Assembly: GCA_028689195.1 (NCBI GenBank)
Contig: JAQTWR010000029.1
Span: 1-13,943 of the forward strand
DNA: 13,943 nt
DNA from: Anaerolineales bacterium
GTDB lineage: Bacteria; Chloroflexota; Anaerolineae; Anaerolineales; Villigracilaceae
Direction of reading: 5' to 3'
The notes under the pieces were generated by a model. It made no database searches and was not told where the DNA came from. It saw nothing but the letters and a program-made list of their open reading frames with translations. Below, one piece after another: positions 7,699 through 13,943 of the stretch (its first letter is position 1; each line of letters opens with the position of its first letter). Position numbers and translations under genes: made by a program.

Positions 7699-8328
7699 TT
7701 ATCCAAGATGCGCGACAAGCGCGTCAATTGTTTTCACAGGCAGGACGACTTTATCAAAGCCAAGCACGTCGCGCACATTCAAGTAGCTGGCGAGCAAAAC
7801 TTTGGCGCCTTCGATGTTATCGGCAGAGCGCATCACAAAGTCGTAACTTTGGTCTTTAGCGGGCATCAACACCAAAGCGCTGGATGAACCGACCAAATTG
7901 CCAAGAGCCTCGACCATCAGGCGCGTCTTCGGCTCCTTGAGATCGAAACCGTCAACAACCACAATGGAGGCTTCTGCGGCTTTGACAGATAACGCCGAAC
8001 GCAATGCGGCTAGGCGCATTTTCTTCGGCATACGCTGCTCGTAGCTGCGCGGATGCGGGGTATGGATACGACCGCCGCCCACCCATTGCGCGGCATTCGT
8101 AGATCCCTGACGGGCGTGGCCCGTTCCCTTCTGCTTCCACGGTTTTCTTCCGCCGCCCGCAACTTCTGAACGGACTTTTGTCTGATGCGTTCCAAGACGC
8201 GCATTCGCCATTTGGCGCGTATACGCCTGATGCATCAGGTCTAAATTAATAACGGCTTCAAAGACTTGCGCGGGTAATTCAACCTCGCTGGTCTTATTGC
8301 CTTTCAAATCAAGAACATCTACTTTCAT
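7699..8328 (-). CDS. rplD: 50S ribosomal protein L4
   Basis: L4 has a globular domain on the ribosome surface and a loop reaching the exit tunnel. In E. coli and related bacteria it also represses its own S10 operon by acting on the mRNA leader. The 209-residue product starts MKVDVLDLKGNKTSEVELPA. The tunnel loop is RSEVAGGGRKPWKQKGTGHA, then RQGSTNAAQWVGGGRIHTPH and RMPKKMRLAALRSALSVKA. The C-terminal half has LLASYLNVRDVLGFDKVVL. The ATG has GGGAG 10 bases upstream and follows rplC by 27 bases. A structured 197-base segment lies before rplC, one gene upstream, where an L4 feedback target might be sought; that link is inference only. Confidence 0.98.
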   Translation of the reverse strand: MKVDVLDLKGNKTSEVELPAQVFEAVINLDLMHQAYTRQMANARLGTHQTKVRSEVAGGGRKPWKQKGTGHARQGSTNAAQWVGGGRIHTPHPRSYEQRMPKKMRLAALRSALSVKAAEASIVVVDGFDLKEPKTRLMVEALGNLVGSSSALVLMPAKDQSYDFVMRSADNIEGAKVLLASYLNVRDVLGFDKVVLPVKTIDALVAHLG

Positions 8329-8355
8329 GGTTAATCAGCTCCCGTTTCCTCGCGC

Positions 8356-8988
8356 TTATTGCTTGCGCGACTCCTTGATCATGACGAGGCTGCCCTTACC
8401 GCCGGGAACCGCGCCATTAATGGCGAGTAGATTGCGCTCCGCATCCACCATGACAACTTTGATATTCTGGACGGTAACGCGATCTACACCCATGTGACCC
8501 GAGCTGCGCGCGCCTTTATAAACACGACCCGGCGTCGTACCCGAGCCGCGAGAACCGGGCGCGCGATTACGGTCAGACGTGCCGTGTGTAGCGTTCATAC
8601 CATGGAAGTGGTAACGCTTTACAACGCCAGCAAAACCCTTACCCTTGCTAACGCCAATCACATCGACGCGTTCGCCAACAGCAAAAGCGTCAGCGACTGT
8701 GACTTTATCGCCAACGCTAAGCCCATGATTTTTTGCGTGAAATTCGCGCAGGAAGCGCACAGGTGAAATTTCCTTGGCTTTCAAGTGTCCCAATTCGCCA
8801 TTTGTAAGACGCTTGGGATTCACTTCGCCAAAGCCCAGTTGCACCGATGAATAACCTTCCTTTTCGGGCACACGAATCTGGGTAACGTAACACGGCCCAG
8901 CTTCGATGAGCGTTACCGTAAAGGCAATACCTTGCTCATCGAAGATCTGGGTCATGCCGATCTTCTTACCAATTAGCCCTTTCAACAT
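8356..8988 (-). CDS. rplC: 50S ribosomal protein L3
   Basis: L3 initiates large-subunit assembly, and its central extension reaches the peptidyl-transferase centre. I start it at the ATG at 8988 (MLKGLIGKKIGMTQIFDEQG, 210 residues), with AAAGGAG ending 10 bases upstream. A TTG two codons earlier (8994) would give 212 residues, but its spacing of 4 bases and the family N-terminus favour the ATG. Conserved blocks include ITLIEAGPC-like VTLIEAGPCYVTQIR, KGKGFAGVVKRYHF and HGTSDRNRAPGSRGSGTTPG. GHMGVDRVTVQN and AINGAVPGGKGSLVMI follow. The C-terminus ends KESRKQ. Unlike typical S10 operons, 197 bases separate this start from rpsJ. Confidence 0.97.
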   Translation of the reverse strand: MLKGLIGKKIGMTQIFDEQGIAFTVTLIEAGPCYVTQIRVPEKEGYSSVQLGFGEVNPKRLTNGELGHLKAKEISPVRFLREFHAKNHGLSVGDKVTVADAFAVGERVDVIGVSKGKGFAGVVKRYHFHGMNATHGTSDRNRAPGSRGSGTTPGRVYKGARSSGHMGVDRVTVQNIKVVMVDAERNLLAINGAVPGGKGSLVMIKESRKQ

Positions 8989-9013
8989 ACTCAATTTTCT
9001 CCTTTAGAAAATA

Positions 9014-9044
9014 TTGACGAGACTGTCAACCGGGGCAACGGTTG
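9014..9044 (-). promoter_or_regulatory. Two mutually exclusive hairpins upstream of the rplC ribosome-binding site
   Basis: In the minus-strand RNA, CAACCG (9044-9039) can pair with CGGUUG (9032-9027) around a six-base loop. Alternatively, UUGAC (9029-9025) can pair with GUCAA (9018-9014), also around a six-base loop. The two stems share bases 9027-9029 and so cannot both form completely. The second stem ends 8 bases before the AAAGGAG of rplC. Neither directly hides the ribosome-binding site. A switch is possible but unproven. Confidence 0.35.
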
Positions 9045-9071
9045 CATCATCTCCGTACGGCGCAGTCAGTA

Positions 9072-9109
9072 GGTTCGGGAAGCGAAGCGTCTTGCTTCGC
9101 GCGAGAACC
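9072..9109 (-). promoter_or_regulatory. Two-tiered hairpin in rplC leader
   Basis: A perfect 7-base inverted repeat GCGAAGC/GCTTCGC (9082-9088 and 9094-9100) with a 5-base loop sits inside an outer 5-base repeat GGTTC/GAACC (9072-9076 and 9105-9109). The two stems are separated by a 5x4 internal loop. No U-run follows on either strand, so it does not look like a terminator. It could be a protein-binding site in the rplC leader or a remnant palindromic repeat. Confidence 0.5.
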
Positions 9110-9124
9110 ATCTCTTATGCCGTC

Positions 9125-9167
9125 TTAATTAAACAAGCGAGTAAAAATAGATCGCTCGTCGTATTAA
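9125..9167 (-). promoter_or_regulatory. Long hairpin just after rpsJ
   Basis: In the minus-strand RNA, ACGAGCGA (9159-9152) pairs with UCGCUUGU (9140-9133) over 8 positions around an 11-base loop. The outer arms UUAAU and AUUAA (9167-9163 and 9129-9125) pair across a 3x3 internal loop. The only non-Watson-Crick position in the main stem is G-U on the minus strand but A/C on the plus strand. This argues that the structure acts in the operon mRNA. It begins about 20 bases after the rpsJ stop and may protect the rpsJ 3' end or be part of the rplC leader. Confidence 0.45.
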
Positions 9168-9185
9168 CTTTTTTCAACGTCCAAT

Positions 9186-9494
9186 TTAGATCTTGATCTC
9201 AATATCAACGCCCGCAGGCAGGTTCAAACGCATTAACATGTCAATCGTTTTTGAATCAGGATCCAAAACGTCAATCAAACGATTGTGTGTGCGGATTTCG
9301 AAATGCTCATGCGAGTCCTTGTCAATAAATGCAGAGCGACGTATTGTAAAGCGTTCTATCTTACTTGGCAAGGGTACGGGACCCACTACTTGAGCGCCCG
9401 TACGCTCTGCCGTCTCGACAATACGCTTCGCAGATTGATCGAGAACGCGATGATCATACGCCTTAAGGCGGATACGAATTTTTTGTTTTGCCAT
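9186..9494 (-). CDS. rpsJ: 30S ribosomal protein S10
   Basis: S10 is a head protein of the small subunit and also partners NusB in transcription antitermination. I use the second of two adjacent ATGs (9494), giving the family-standard 102 residues that begin [20 protein letters not shown]. The ATG at 9497 would add one Met; the shared site AAGGTGA fits either. Signature blocks are [40 protein letters not shown] and [20 protein letters not shown], ending [12 protein letters not shown]. It lies 8-11 bases after tuf, so there is no room for the leader that in E. coli precedes rpsJ. Instead a 197-base gap follows it. Confidence 0.97.
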   Translation of the reverse strand: MAKQKIRIRLKAYDHRVLDQSAKRIVETAERTGAQVVGPVPLPSKIERFTIRRSAFIDKDSHEHFEIRTHNRLIDVLDPDSKTIDMLMRLNLPAGVDIEIKI

Positions 9495-9505
9495 CATCTC
9501 TCACC

Positions 9506-10705
<1,200 letters not shown>

Positions 10706-10736
10706 TGTCTAAACTCCTTAATTAGAAAAAAAACAA

Positions 10737-12812
10737 TTATGCTTTTAAGATTTCTTCTGCCACCGACTGCGACACTGGCGCGTAGTGGTCAAATTCCATA
10801 TTGAAGACGCCGCGTCCCTGTGTGGCAGAGCGGAGCTGGGTTGCGTACCCAAACATTTCCGCCAAAGGAACCATCGCGCGAACGGCTTGCGCGTTTCCCG
10901 GACGAACATCCATACCTTGAATCAAACCTCGGCGGCTGTTAATTTGCCCCATGACGTCTCCAAGATACTCTTCGGGACCGACAACTTCCACCTTCATCAT
11001 CGGCTCAAGCAAAATGGGATGCCCTTTTTGCACGCCTTCCTTGAAGCCCAAAATAGCAGCCATCTTGAACGCCATTTCGCTCGAGTCAACCTCATGGAAA
11101 GATCCGTCAATCAACGTGACTTTTATATCAACAACGGGGTAACCCGCAAGCACGCCGCCTTCAGCGGCTTCTTTGACGCCTTTTTCGATTGGGTTGATGT
11201 ATTCCTTAGGAATAGCCCCGCCCACGATTTTATTTTCAAACACAATACCGCTTCCGCGTTCGCCGGGCTCTAAGGAAAATACGACATGACCATATTGACC
11301 CTTACCGCCAGACTGCTTGGCGTATTTGTAATTGACTTCTTTAACGGGTTTTGTAATCGATTCGCGGAATGCGACGCGCGGAGCGCCGACGTTTGCTTGA
11401 ACTCTAAATTCGCGCAACAAGCGATCAACGATAATATCAAGATGCAGTTCTCCCATTCCTCTAAGGATGGTTTGACCTGAATCTTCATCTGAATTTACAT
11501 GAAGCGTAGGATCTTCTTCCGCCAACTTACGGAGAGCCTCCCCCATTTTCTCTTGATCAGAAGAGCTCTTTGGTTCGATTGCAATTGAAATAACAGGCTC
11601 CGGGAATGAAATAGTCTCAAGAACAAGAGCCTTTGTGTCGCAAAGCGTATCGCCTGTGAAACTTTCTTTGAAGCCTAGCACTGCGCCGATGTCGCCTGCG
11701 CGGATTTCCGCCACGTCTTCGCGATGATCCGCATGCATACGAATCAAACGTCCGATACGTTCTTTCTTGCCTTTTTTGGTTGAATTCTGTACGGTTTGAC
11801 CTTGGCTCAAAACACCGGAATAAACGCGGACATACGCAAGACGCCCAACATAAGGATCGGTTACGATTTTGAAAACCAAAGCGCCCAAAGGAGCATCATC
11901 CTGCGCCGCTATTTCAAAAGTGGCTTCGGGATCGCCGGGCTCGGATACGGTCAAAGTCGGTTTATCCGCCGGAGAGGGAAGGTAATCAATTACGGCGTCC
12001 AACAAAACCTGCACGCCTTTATTCTTTAATGAAGAACCGCAAAATACAGGAGCCGCCTTTGTGGCAAGAACGCCCTTGCGAAGCGCAAGTTTCAATTCCT
12101 CAACGCTAATTTCCTGAGCCTCGAGGAACTTCATGGTCAATTCATCGTCTAATTCGGCGATCTTTTCGACCATCTTGGCGCGCGCTTCTTGCGCCTGTTG
12201 TAACATATCGGCGGGAATTTCTATAACCTTCGGGGCTTTTCCAAGATCATCTTCCCAGATAGTCGCGGTCATCGAGAGAAGGTCAATCATGCCCTTGAAA
12301 GTGGCTTCAAATCCGATCGGGATTTGCATCGGAATTGGATTCGCGCCTAAACGGTCAATAATCGTTTCGATAGTGCGTTCGTATGAAGCGCCAACACGAT
12401 CCATCTTGTTGACAAAACAAATGCGCGGCACGCCATAACGGTCAGCCTGACGCCAAACGGTTTCAGATTGCGGCTCGACGCCTTGAACTGCGTCAAAGAC
12501 AACCACGCCCCCATCTAACACGCGCAGGGAGCGTTGAACTTCGGCGGTGAAATCAATATGCCCGGGAGTATCAATAATATTGACTTGATAGCCCTTCCAC
12601 TCCGCGGAGACAGCCGCCGACACAATGGTAATTCCACGCTCGCGCTCCTGAACCATCCAGTCGGTAACTGTTGTGCCTTCATCCACCGAACCAATGCGGT
12701 GCGTCATGCCGGTATAGAACATGATACGCTCGGTAGTGGTTGTTTTCCCGGCGTCGATGTGGGCAATAATGCCTATATTTCGGTATTTTTCCAGCGGATG
12801 CGTACGTGCCAT
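10737..12812 (-). CDS. fusA: Elongation factor G
   Basis: EF-G is the GTPase that moves tRNAs and mRNA by one codon after peptide transfer, and it recycles ribosomes with RRF. The 691-residue protein starts [20 protein letters not shown]. It carries G1 AHIDAGKT (17-24), switch I RGITI (59-63), G3 DTPGH (81-85) and G4 NKMD (135-138). G5 is in the CGSSLKNKG segment. Domain III has [16 protein letters not shown]. Domain IV has [14 protein letters not shown] and the tip loop [11 protein letters not shown], whose His corresponds to E. coli His583. Domain V holds [15 protein letters not shown]. All five domains are intact and length is normal. The ribosome-binding site is AAGGAAGAG. It lies 33 bases after rpsG and 31 before tuf; both gaps are T-rich in the transcript, without hairpins. 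Confidence 0.99.
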   Translation of the reverse strand: MARTHPLEKYRNIGIIAHIDAGKTTTTERIMFYTGMTHRIGSVDEGTTVTDWMVQERERGITIVSAAVSAEWKGYQVNIIDTPGHIDFTAEVQRSLRVLDGGVVVFDAVQGVEPQSETVWRQADRYGVPRICFVNKMDRVGASYERTIETIIDRLGANPIPMQIPIGFEATFKGMIDLLSMTATIWEDDLGKAPKVIEIPADMLQQAQEARAKMVEKIAELDDELTMKFLEAQEISVEELKLALRKGVLATKAAPVFCGSSLKNKGVQVLLDAVIDYLPSPADKPTLTVSEPGDPEATFEIAAQDDAPLGALVFKIVTDPYVGRLAYVRVYSGVLSQGQTVQNSTKKGKKERIGRLIRMHADHREDVAEIRAGDIGAVLGFKESFTGDTLCDTKALVLETISFPEPVISIAIEPKSSSDQEKMGEALRKLAEEDPTLHVNSDEDSGQTILRGMGELHLDIIVDRLLREFRVQANVGAPRVAFRESITKPVKEVNYKYAKQSGGKGQYGHVVFSLEPGERGSGIVFENKIVGGAIPKEYINPIEKGVKEAAEGGVLAGYPVVDIKVTLIDGSFHEVDSSEMAFKMAAILGFKEGVQKGHPILLEPMMKVEVVGPEEYLGDVMGQINSRRGLIQGMDVRPGNAQAVRAMVPLAEMFGYATQLRSATQGRGVFNMEFDHYAPVSQSVAEEILKA

Positions 12813-12845
12813 TAACTACTCTTCCTTAACTTTTAGATAAAAAAA

Positions 12846-13313
12846 TTAAACGCGATAATGGGAGAAAGCGCGGTTAGCTTCCGCCATTTTGTGTGTTTCG
12901 TCACGCTTACGAATAGCCGAGCCTGTTTCATTAAAGGCGTCAATCAATTCGGAAGCAAGTTTATCGGAGAACGATTTGCCGGAGCGGTCGCGCGCAGCGC
13001 CAAGAATCCAGCGCAATGCAAGCGTGGTGCGACGATCGGAAGAAACTTCCATCGGGACTTGATAGGTAGCGCCACCCACGCGACGCGGGCGAACTTCCAT
13101 CGCGGGACCGACATTCTTCATCGCAGCCTCAAAGACGTCCAACGGATTCTTTTCGGTGCGTTCTTTAATCAAATCCATCGCATCGTAAATTAAACGAACG
13201 GCGGCGCTTTTCTTGCCCTTCTTAAGTACGTGCTGAACCATTGTCTGCACTTGGACGCTATTAAAACGGGTGTCGGGAAGGATTTCCCGCTTCTCAGGTT
13301 TTGCTCTTCGCAT
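12846..13313 (-). CDS. rpsG: 30S ribosomal protein S7
   Basis: S7 is the primary assembly protein of the small-subunit head and lies by the E site. In E. coli it also represses the str operon by binding the rpsL-rpsG gap. The 155-residue product starts MRRAKPEKREILPDTRFNSV, with the signature VLKKGKKSAAVRLIYDAMDL. Then come NVGPAMEVRPRRVGGATYQV, where the positive loop contacts 16S rRNA, and LASELIDAFNETGSAIRKRD. It ends HKMAEANRAFSHYRV. GGAG lies 9 bases before the ATG. Only 23 bases separate it from rpsL, so the long E. coli-type S7 target is absent there. Confidence 0.99.
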   Translation of the reverse strand: MRRAKPEKREILPDTRFNSVQVQTMVQHVLKKGKKSAAVRLIYDAMDLIKERTEKNPLDVFEAAMKNVGPAMEVRPRRVGGATYQVPMEVSSDRRTTLALRWILGAARDRSGKSFSDKLASELIDAFNETGSAIRKRDETHKMAEANRAFSHYRV

Positions 13314-13336
13314 GGTTTATGACTCCATCTGATAGA

Positions 13337-13753
13337 TTACTTCGGACGCTTCGCGCCGTATTTTGAACGCGCTTGTTTACGATTGGCAACGCCCGTGGTG
13401 TCTAAAGAGCCGCGCACGATGTGATAACGCACGCCGGGCAAGTCTTTCACACGACCGCCGCGAACCAAAACTACAGAGTGTTCCTGCAGTTGATGTCCTT
13501 CGCCGGGAATGTAAGCCGTGACTTCGATGCCATTGGTCAGACGCACGCGCGCAATTTTACGCAGCGCCGAATTAGGCTTCTTGGGAGTCATGGTACGAAC
13601 GACAGTGCAAACGCCGCGTTTTTGAGGCGCGCCTTTATCCTGTCTTACGCGGCGCTGCTTGAAGCTGTTCAAGGTGAACTGCAGAGCGGGCGCTTTGCTT
13701 TTTGTCTTTTTGCTTTTGCGGCCCTTGCGGACCATTTGATTTACTGTCGGCAC
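13337..13753 (-). CDS. rpsL: 30S ribosomal protein S12 (GTG start)
   Basis: S12 sits at the decoding centre and controls accuracy; streptomycin-resistance changes map to it. Translation starts at GTG (13753), supported by a GGAGG site 5 bases upstream, and the product has 138 residues, opening [20 protein letters not shown]. The decoding loops are TPKKPNS (56-62) and [10 protein letters not shown] (102-111); Asp104 matches the aspartate that RimO methylthiolates in E. coli. Relative to E. coli S12 (124 residues) there are about 14 extra residues between ALQ and PQKRGVC (residues about 25-42). A similar loop occurs in Bacillus-type S12, so this is a lineage trait rather than damage. The C-terminus [14 protein letters not shown] is canonical. 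Confidence 0.99.
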   Translation of the reverse strand: MPTVNQMVRKGRKSKKTKSKAPALQFTLNSFKQRRVRQDKGAPQKRGVCTVVRTMTPKKPNSALRKIARVRLTNGIEVTAYIPGEGHQLQEHSVVLVRGGRVKDLPGVRYHIVRGSLDTTGVANRKQARSKYGAKRPK

Positions 13754-13805
13754 AGTAGCCTCCGATTAAAAAAATCTTTCATAATTACGCTTGGATATTC
13801 GCAAG

Positions 13806-13844
13806 AAATGAGACCATCAACAACCTTTCCTGATGGCCTCATTT
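13806..13844 (-). terminator. 14-pair hairpin, terminator or attenuator candidate
   Basis: In the minus-strand RNA, AAAUGAGGCCAUCA (13844-13831) pairs with UGAUGGUCUCAUUU (13819-13806) over 14 positions around an 11-base loop. One pair is G-U; on the plus strand that position would be an A/C mismatch, so the structure belongs to minus-strand RNA. The stem is followed by CUUGCG, so the U-tract (AUUUCUU) is weak. It could end readthrough from an upstream gene, attenuate str transcription, or bind a protein. Confidence 0.5.
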
Positions 13845-13866
13845 GTGTTTAGCTGCCAATTGAGTC

Positions 13867-13894
13867 GAGCGGGGGGAAAGCCGCTCTTGCTTTC
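13867..13894 (-). promoter_or_regulatory. Overlapping alternative hairpins in str leader
   Basis: GAGCGG/CCGCTC (13867-13872 and 13881-13886, 8-base loop) and GAAAGC/GCTTTC (13876-13881 and 13889-13894, 7-base loop) are perfect 6-base inverted repeats. They share bases, so only one can form at a time. They lie shortly after the predicted transcription start. Their function is unknown. Confidence 0.3.
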
Positions 13895-13910
13895 TGGGCA
13901 TCGGCGGATT

Positions 13911-13939
13911 AGTTTATGACGCCAACCCCGGTCCGTCAA
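13911..13939 (-). promoter_or_regulatory. Predicted sigma-A promoter for the str operon
   Basis: On the minus strand, TTGACG (13939-13934) matches the -35 consensus at 5 of 6 positions. It is followed by exactly 17 bases and then TAAACT (13916-13911), which matches the -10 consensus TATAAT at 4 of 6. Transcription would start near 13904, leaving a leader of about 150 bases before rpsL. The position at the head of the operon supports it. The window ends just upstream, so neither an UP element nor the preceding gene can be checked. Confidence 0.5.
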
Positions 13940-13943
13940 TAGA

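Larger units (their letters stand above)
9004..9111 (-). other. Possible 35-residue leader-peptide frame before rplC
   Basis: From the ATG at 9111 a frame runs 35 codons, starting MVLARSKTLRFPNLLTAP and ending SLVNIF. It stops at TAA (9006-9004), which lies inside the AAAGGAG site of rplC. A stop overlapping the next ribosome-binding site is typical of translational coupling or leader-peptide control. Against it, no good ribosome-binding site precedes the ATG, a frame of this length is not rare by chance, and the sequence matches no family I know. The coding stretch contains the 9082-9100 hairpin. A shorter alternative frame (MQPLPRLTVSSIFSKGEN) would end 2 bases before the rplC ATG. Confidence 0.2.
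8989..9185 (-). promoter_or_regulatory. Structured rpsJ-rplC intergenic region, candidate rplC leader
   Basis: This 197-base gap between the rpsJ stop and the rplC ATG is by far the longest break inside the operon; all other gaps are 0-42 bases. In the minus-strand RNA I find, in 5' to 3' order, a long hairpin (9125-9167), a two-tiered hairpin (9072-9109), and two overlapping, mutually exclusive hairpins (9027-9044 and 9014-9029). The rplC ribosome-binding site (8999-9005) follows. None is followed by a U-run, so none is a convincing intrinsic terminator. I do not recognise a known ribosomal-protein leader family. A regulatory leader for L3/L4 and downstream genes is inference. Confidence 0.5.
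13754..13910 (-). promoter_or_regulatory. 5' leader of the str operon
   Basis: About 150 bases separate the predicted promoter from the rpsL GTG and hold no recognisable gene. The stretch contains two overlapping alternative GC-rich hairpins (13867-13894), then a 14-pair hairpin (13806-13844). An AT-rich stretch with seven Ts leads to the GGAGG site. A 20-codon frame (ATG at 13901) and an overlapping 33-codon frame can be read, but have no ribosome-binding sites. The pattern suggests attenuation or protein binding, without a family I can name. Confidence 0.45.

Noticed and set aside
9006..9030. Perfect -35 hexamer TTGACA upstream of rplC as an internal promoter
   Set aside because: With 16-17 base spacing the -10 would be CTAAAG or TAAAGG, a poor match that coincides with the ribosome-binding site; the TTGAC is also an arm of an inverted repeat.
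9014..9196. Plus-strand 60-codon frame in the rpsJ-rplC gap
   Set aside because: Opposite to the operon, ends inside rpsJ, no clear ribosome-binding site and no recognisable sequence; the gap is better explained as a leader.
10706..10736. Run of eight Ts (in the transcript) after fusA as a terminator
   Set aside because: No stem-loop precedes the run, and tuf follows immediately with its own ribosome-binding site.
12813..12845. Run of seven Ts after rpsG as a terminator
   Set aside because: No hairpin is visible in the preceding codons, and fusA follows 33 bases later as in normal str operons.
13770..13805. Second promoter (TTGCGA, 15 bases, TATGAA) just before rpsL
   Set aside because: Both boxes match at only 4 of 6 positions and the spacer is too short; kept only as a weak alternative to the promoter at 13911-13939.

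Overview
The window is one uninterrupted stretch of the str, S10 and spc ribosomal-protein operons, all read from the minus strand (transcription runs from high to low coordinates). It holds 24 complete genes plus the first 32 codons of secY. The order is rpsL-rpsG-fusA-tuf-rpsJ-rplC-rplD-rplW-rplB-rpsS-rplV-rpsC-rplP-rpmC-rpsQ-rplN-rplX-rplE-rpsN(type Z)-rpsH-rplF-rplR-rpsE-rpmD-rplO-secY. No gene of the classical bacterial order is missing, and I see no mobile element, tRNA, rRNA or CRISPR. The organism is a bacterium of roughly 50-55% GC. The wording of several proteins (S10, L30, EF-Tu, the SecY N-terminus), the zinc-type S14, the zinc-ribbon L24 and the S12 loop insertion fit Chloroflexota, probably Anaerolineae. 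That placement rests on recollection of family sequences and is an inference.

Region by region: 13754-13943 is the str leader, with a plausible sigma-A promoter at the far edge and several strong RNA hairpins before rpsL. 9506-13753 is the str part (S12, S7, EF-G, EF-Tu). 4195-9494 is the S10 part and 121-4191 the spc part. secY, the translocon gene that normally closes spc, runs off the left edge. Most genes are separated by 3-42 bases or overlap by 1-8 bases. Nearly every one has a clear GGAG-type ribosome-binding site, so this looks like one long cotranscribed unit. rplF and rpsL start with GTG; the others start with ATG.

The products work together: small- and large-subunit proteins, the two GTPases of elongation (EF-Tu delivers aminoacyl-tRNA, EF-G translocates) and the channel subunit that receives exported nascent chains.

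The only non-coding space of any size is the 190-base rpsL leader and a 197-base gap between rpsJ and rplC. The second is unexpected, because rpsJ and rplC are usually close together. It contains several inverted repeats, two of them mutually exclusive, and a 35-codon reading frame whose stop overlaps the rplC ribosome-binding site. These two leaders are the best candidates for undescribed regulation, possibly feedback by ribosomal proteins. The rest is canonical, with modest oddities: an insertion of about 23-26 residues in the N-terminal half of S3, a variant G3 motif in EF-Tu, and a tuf gene that is visibly more GC-rich than fusA.
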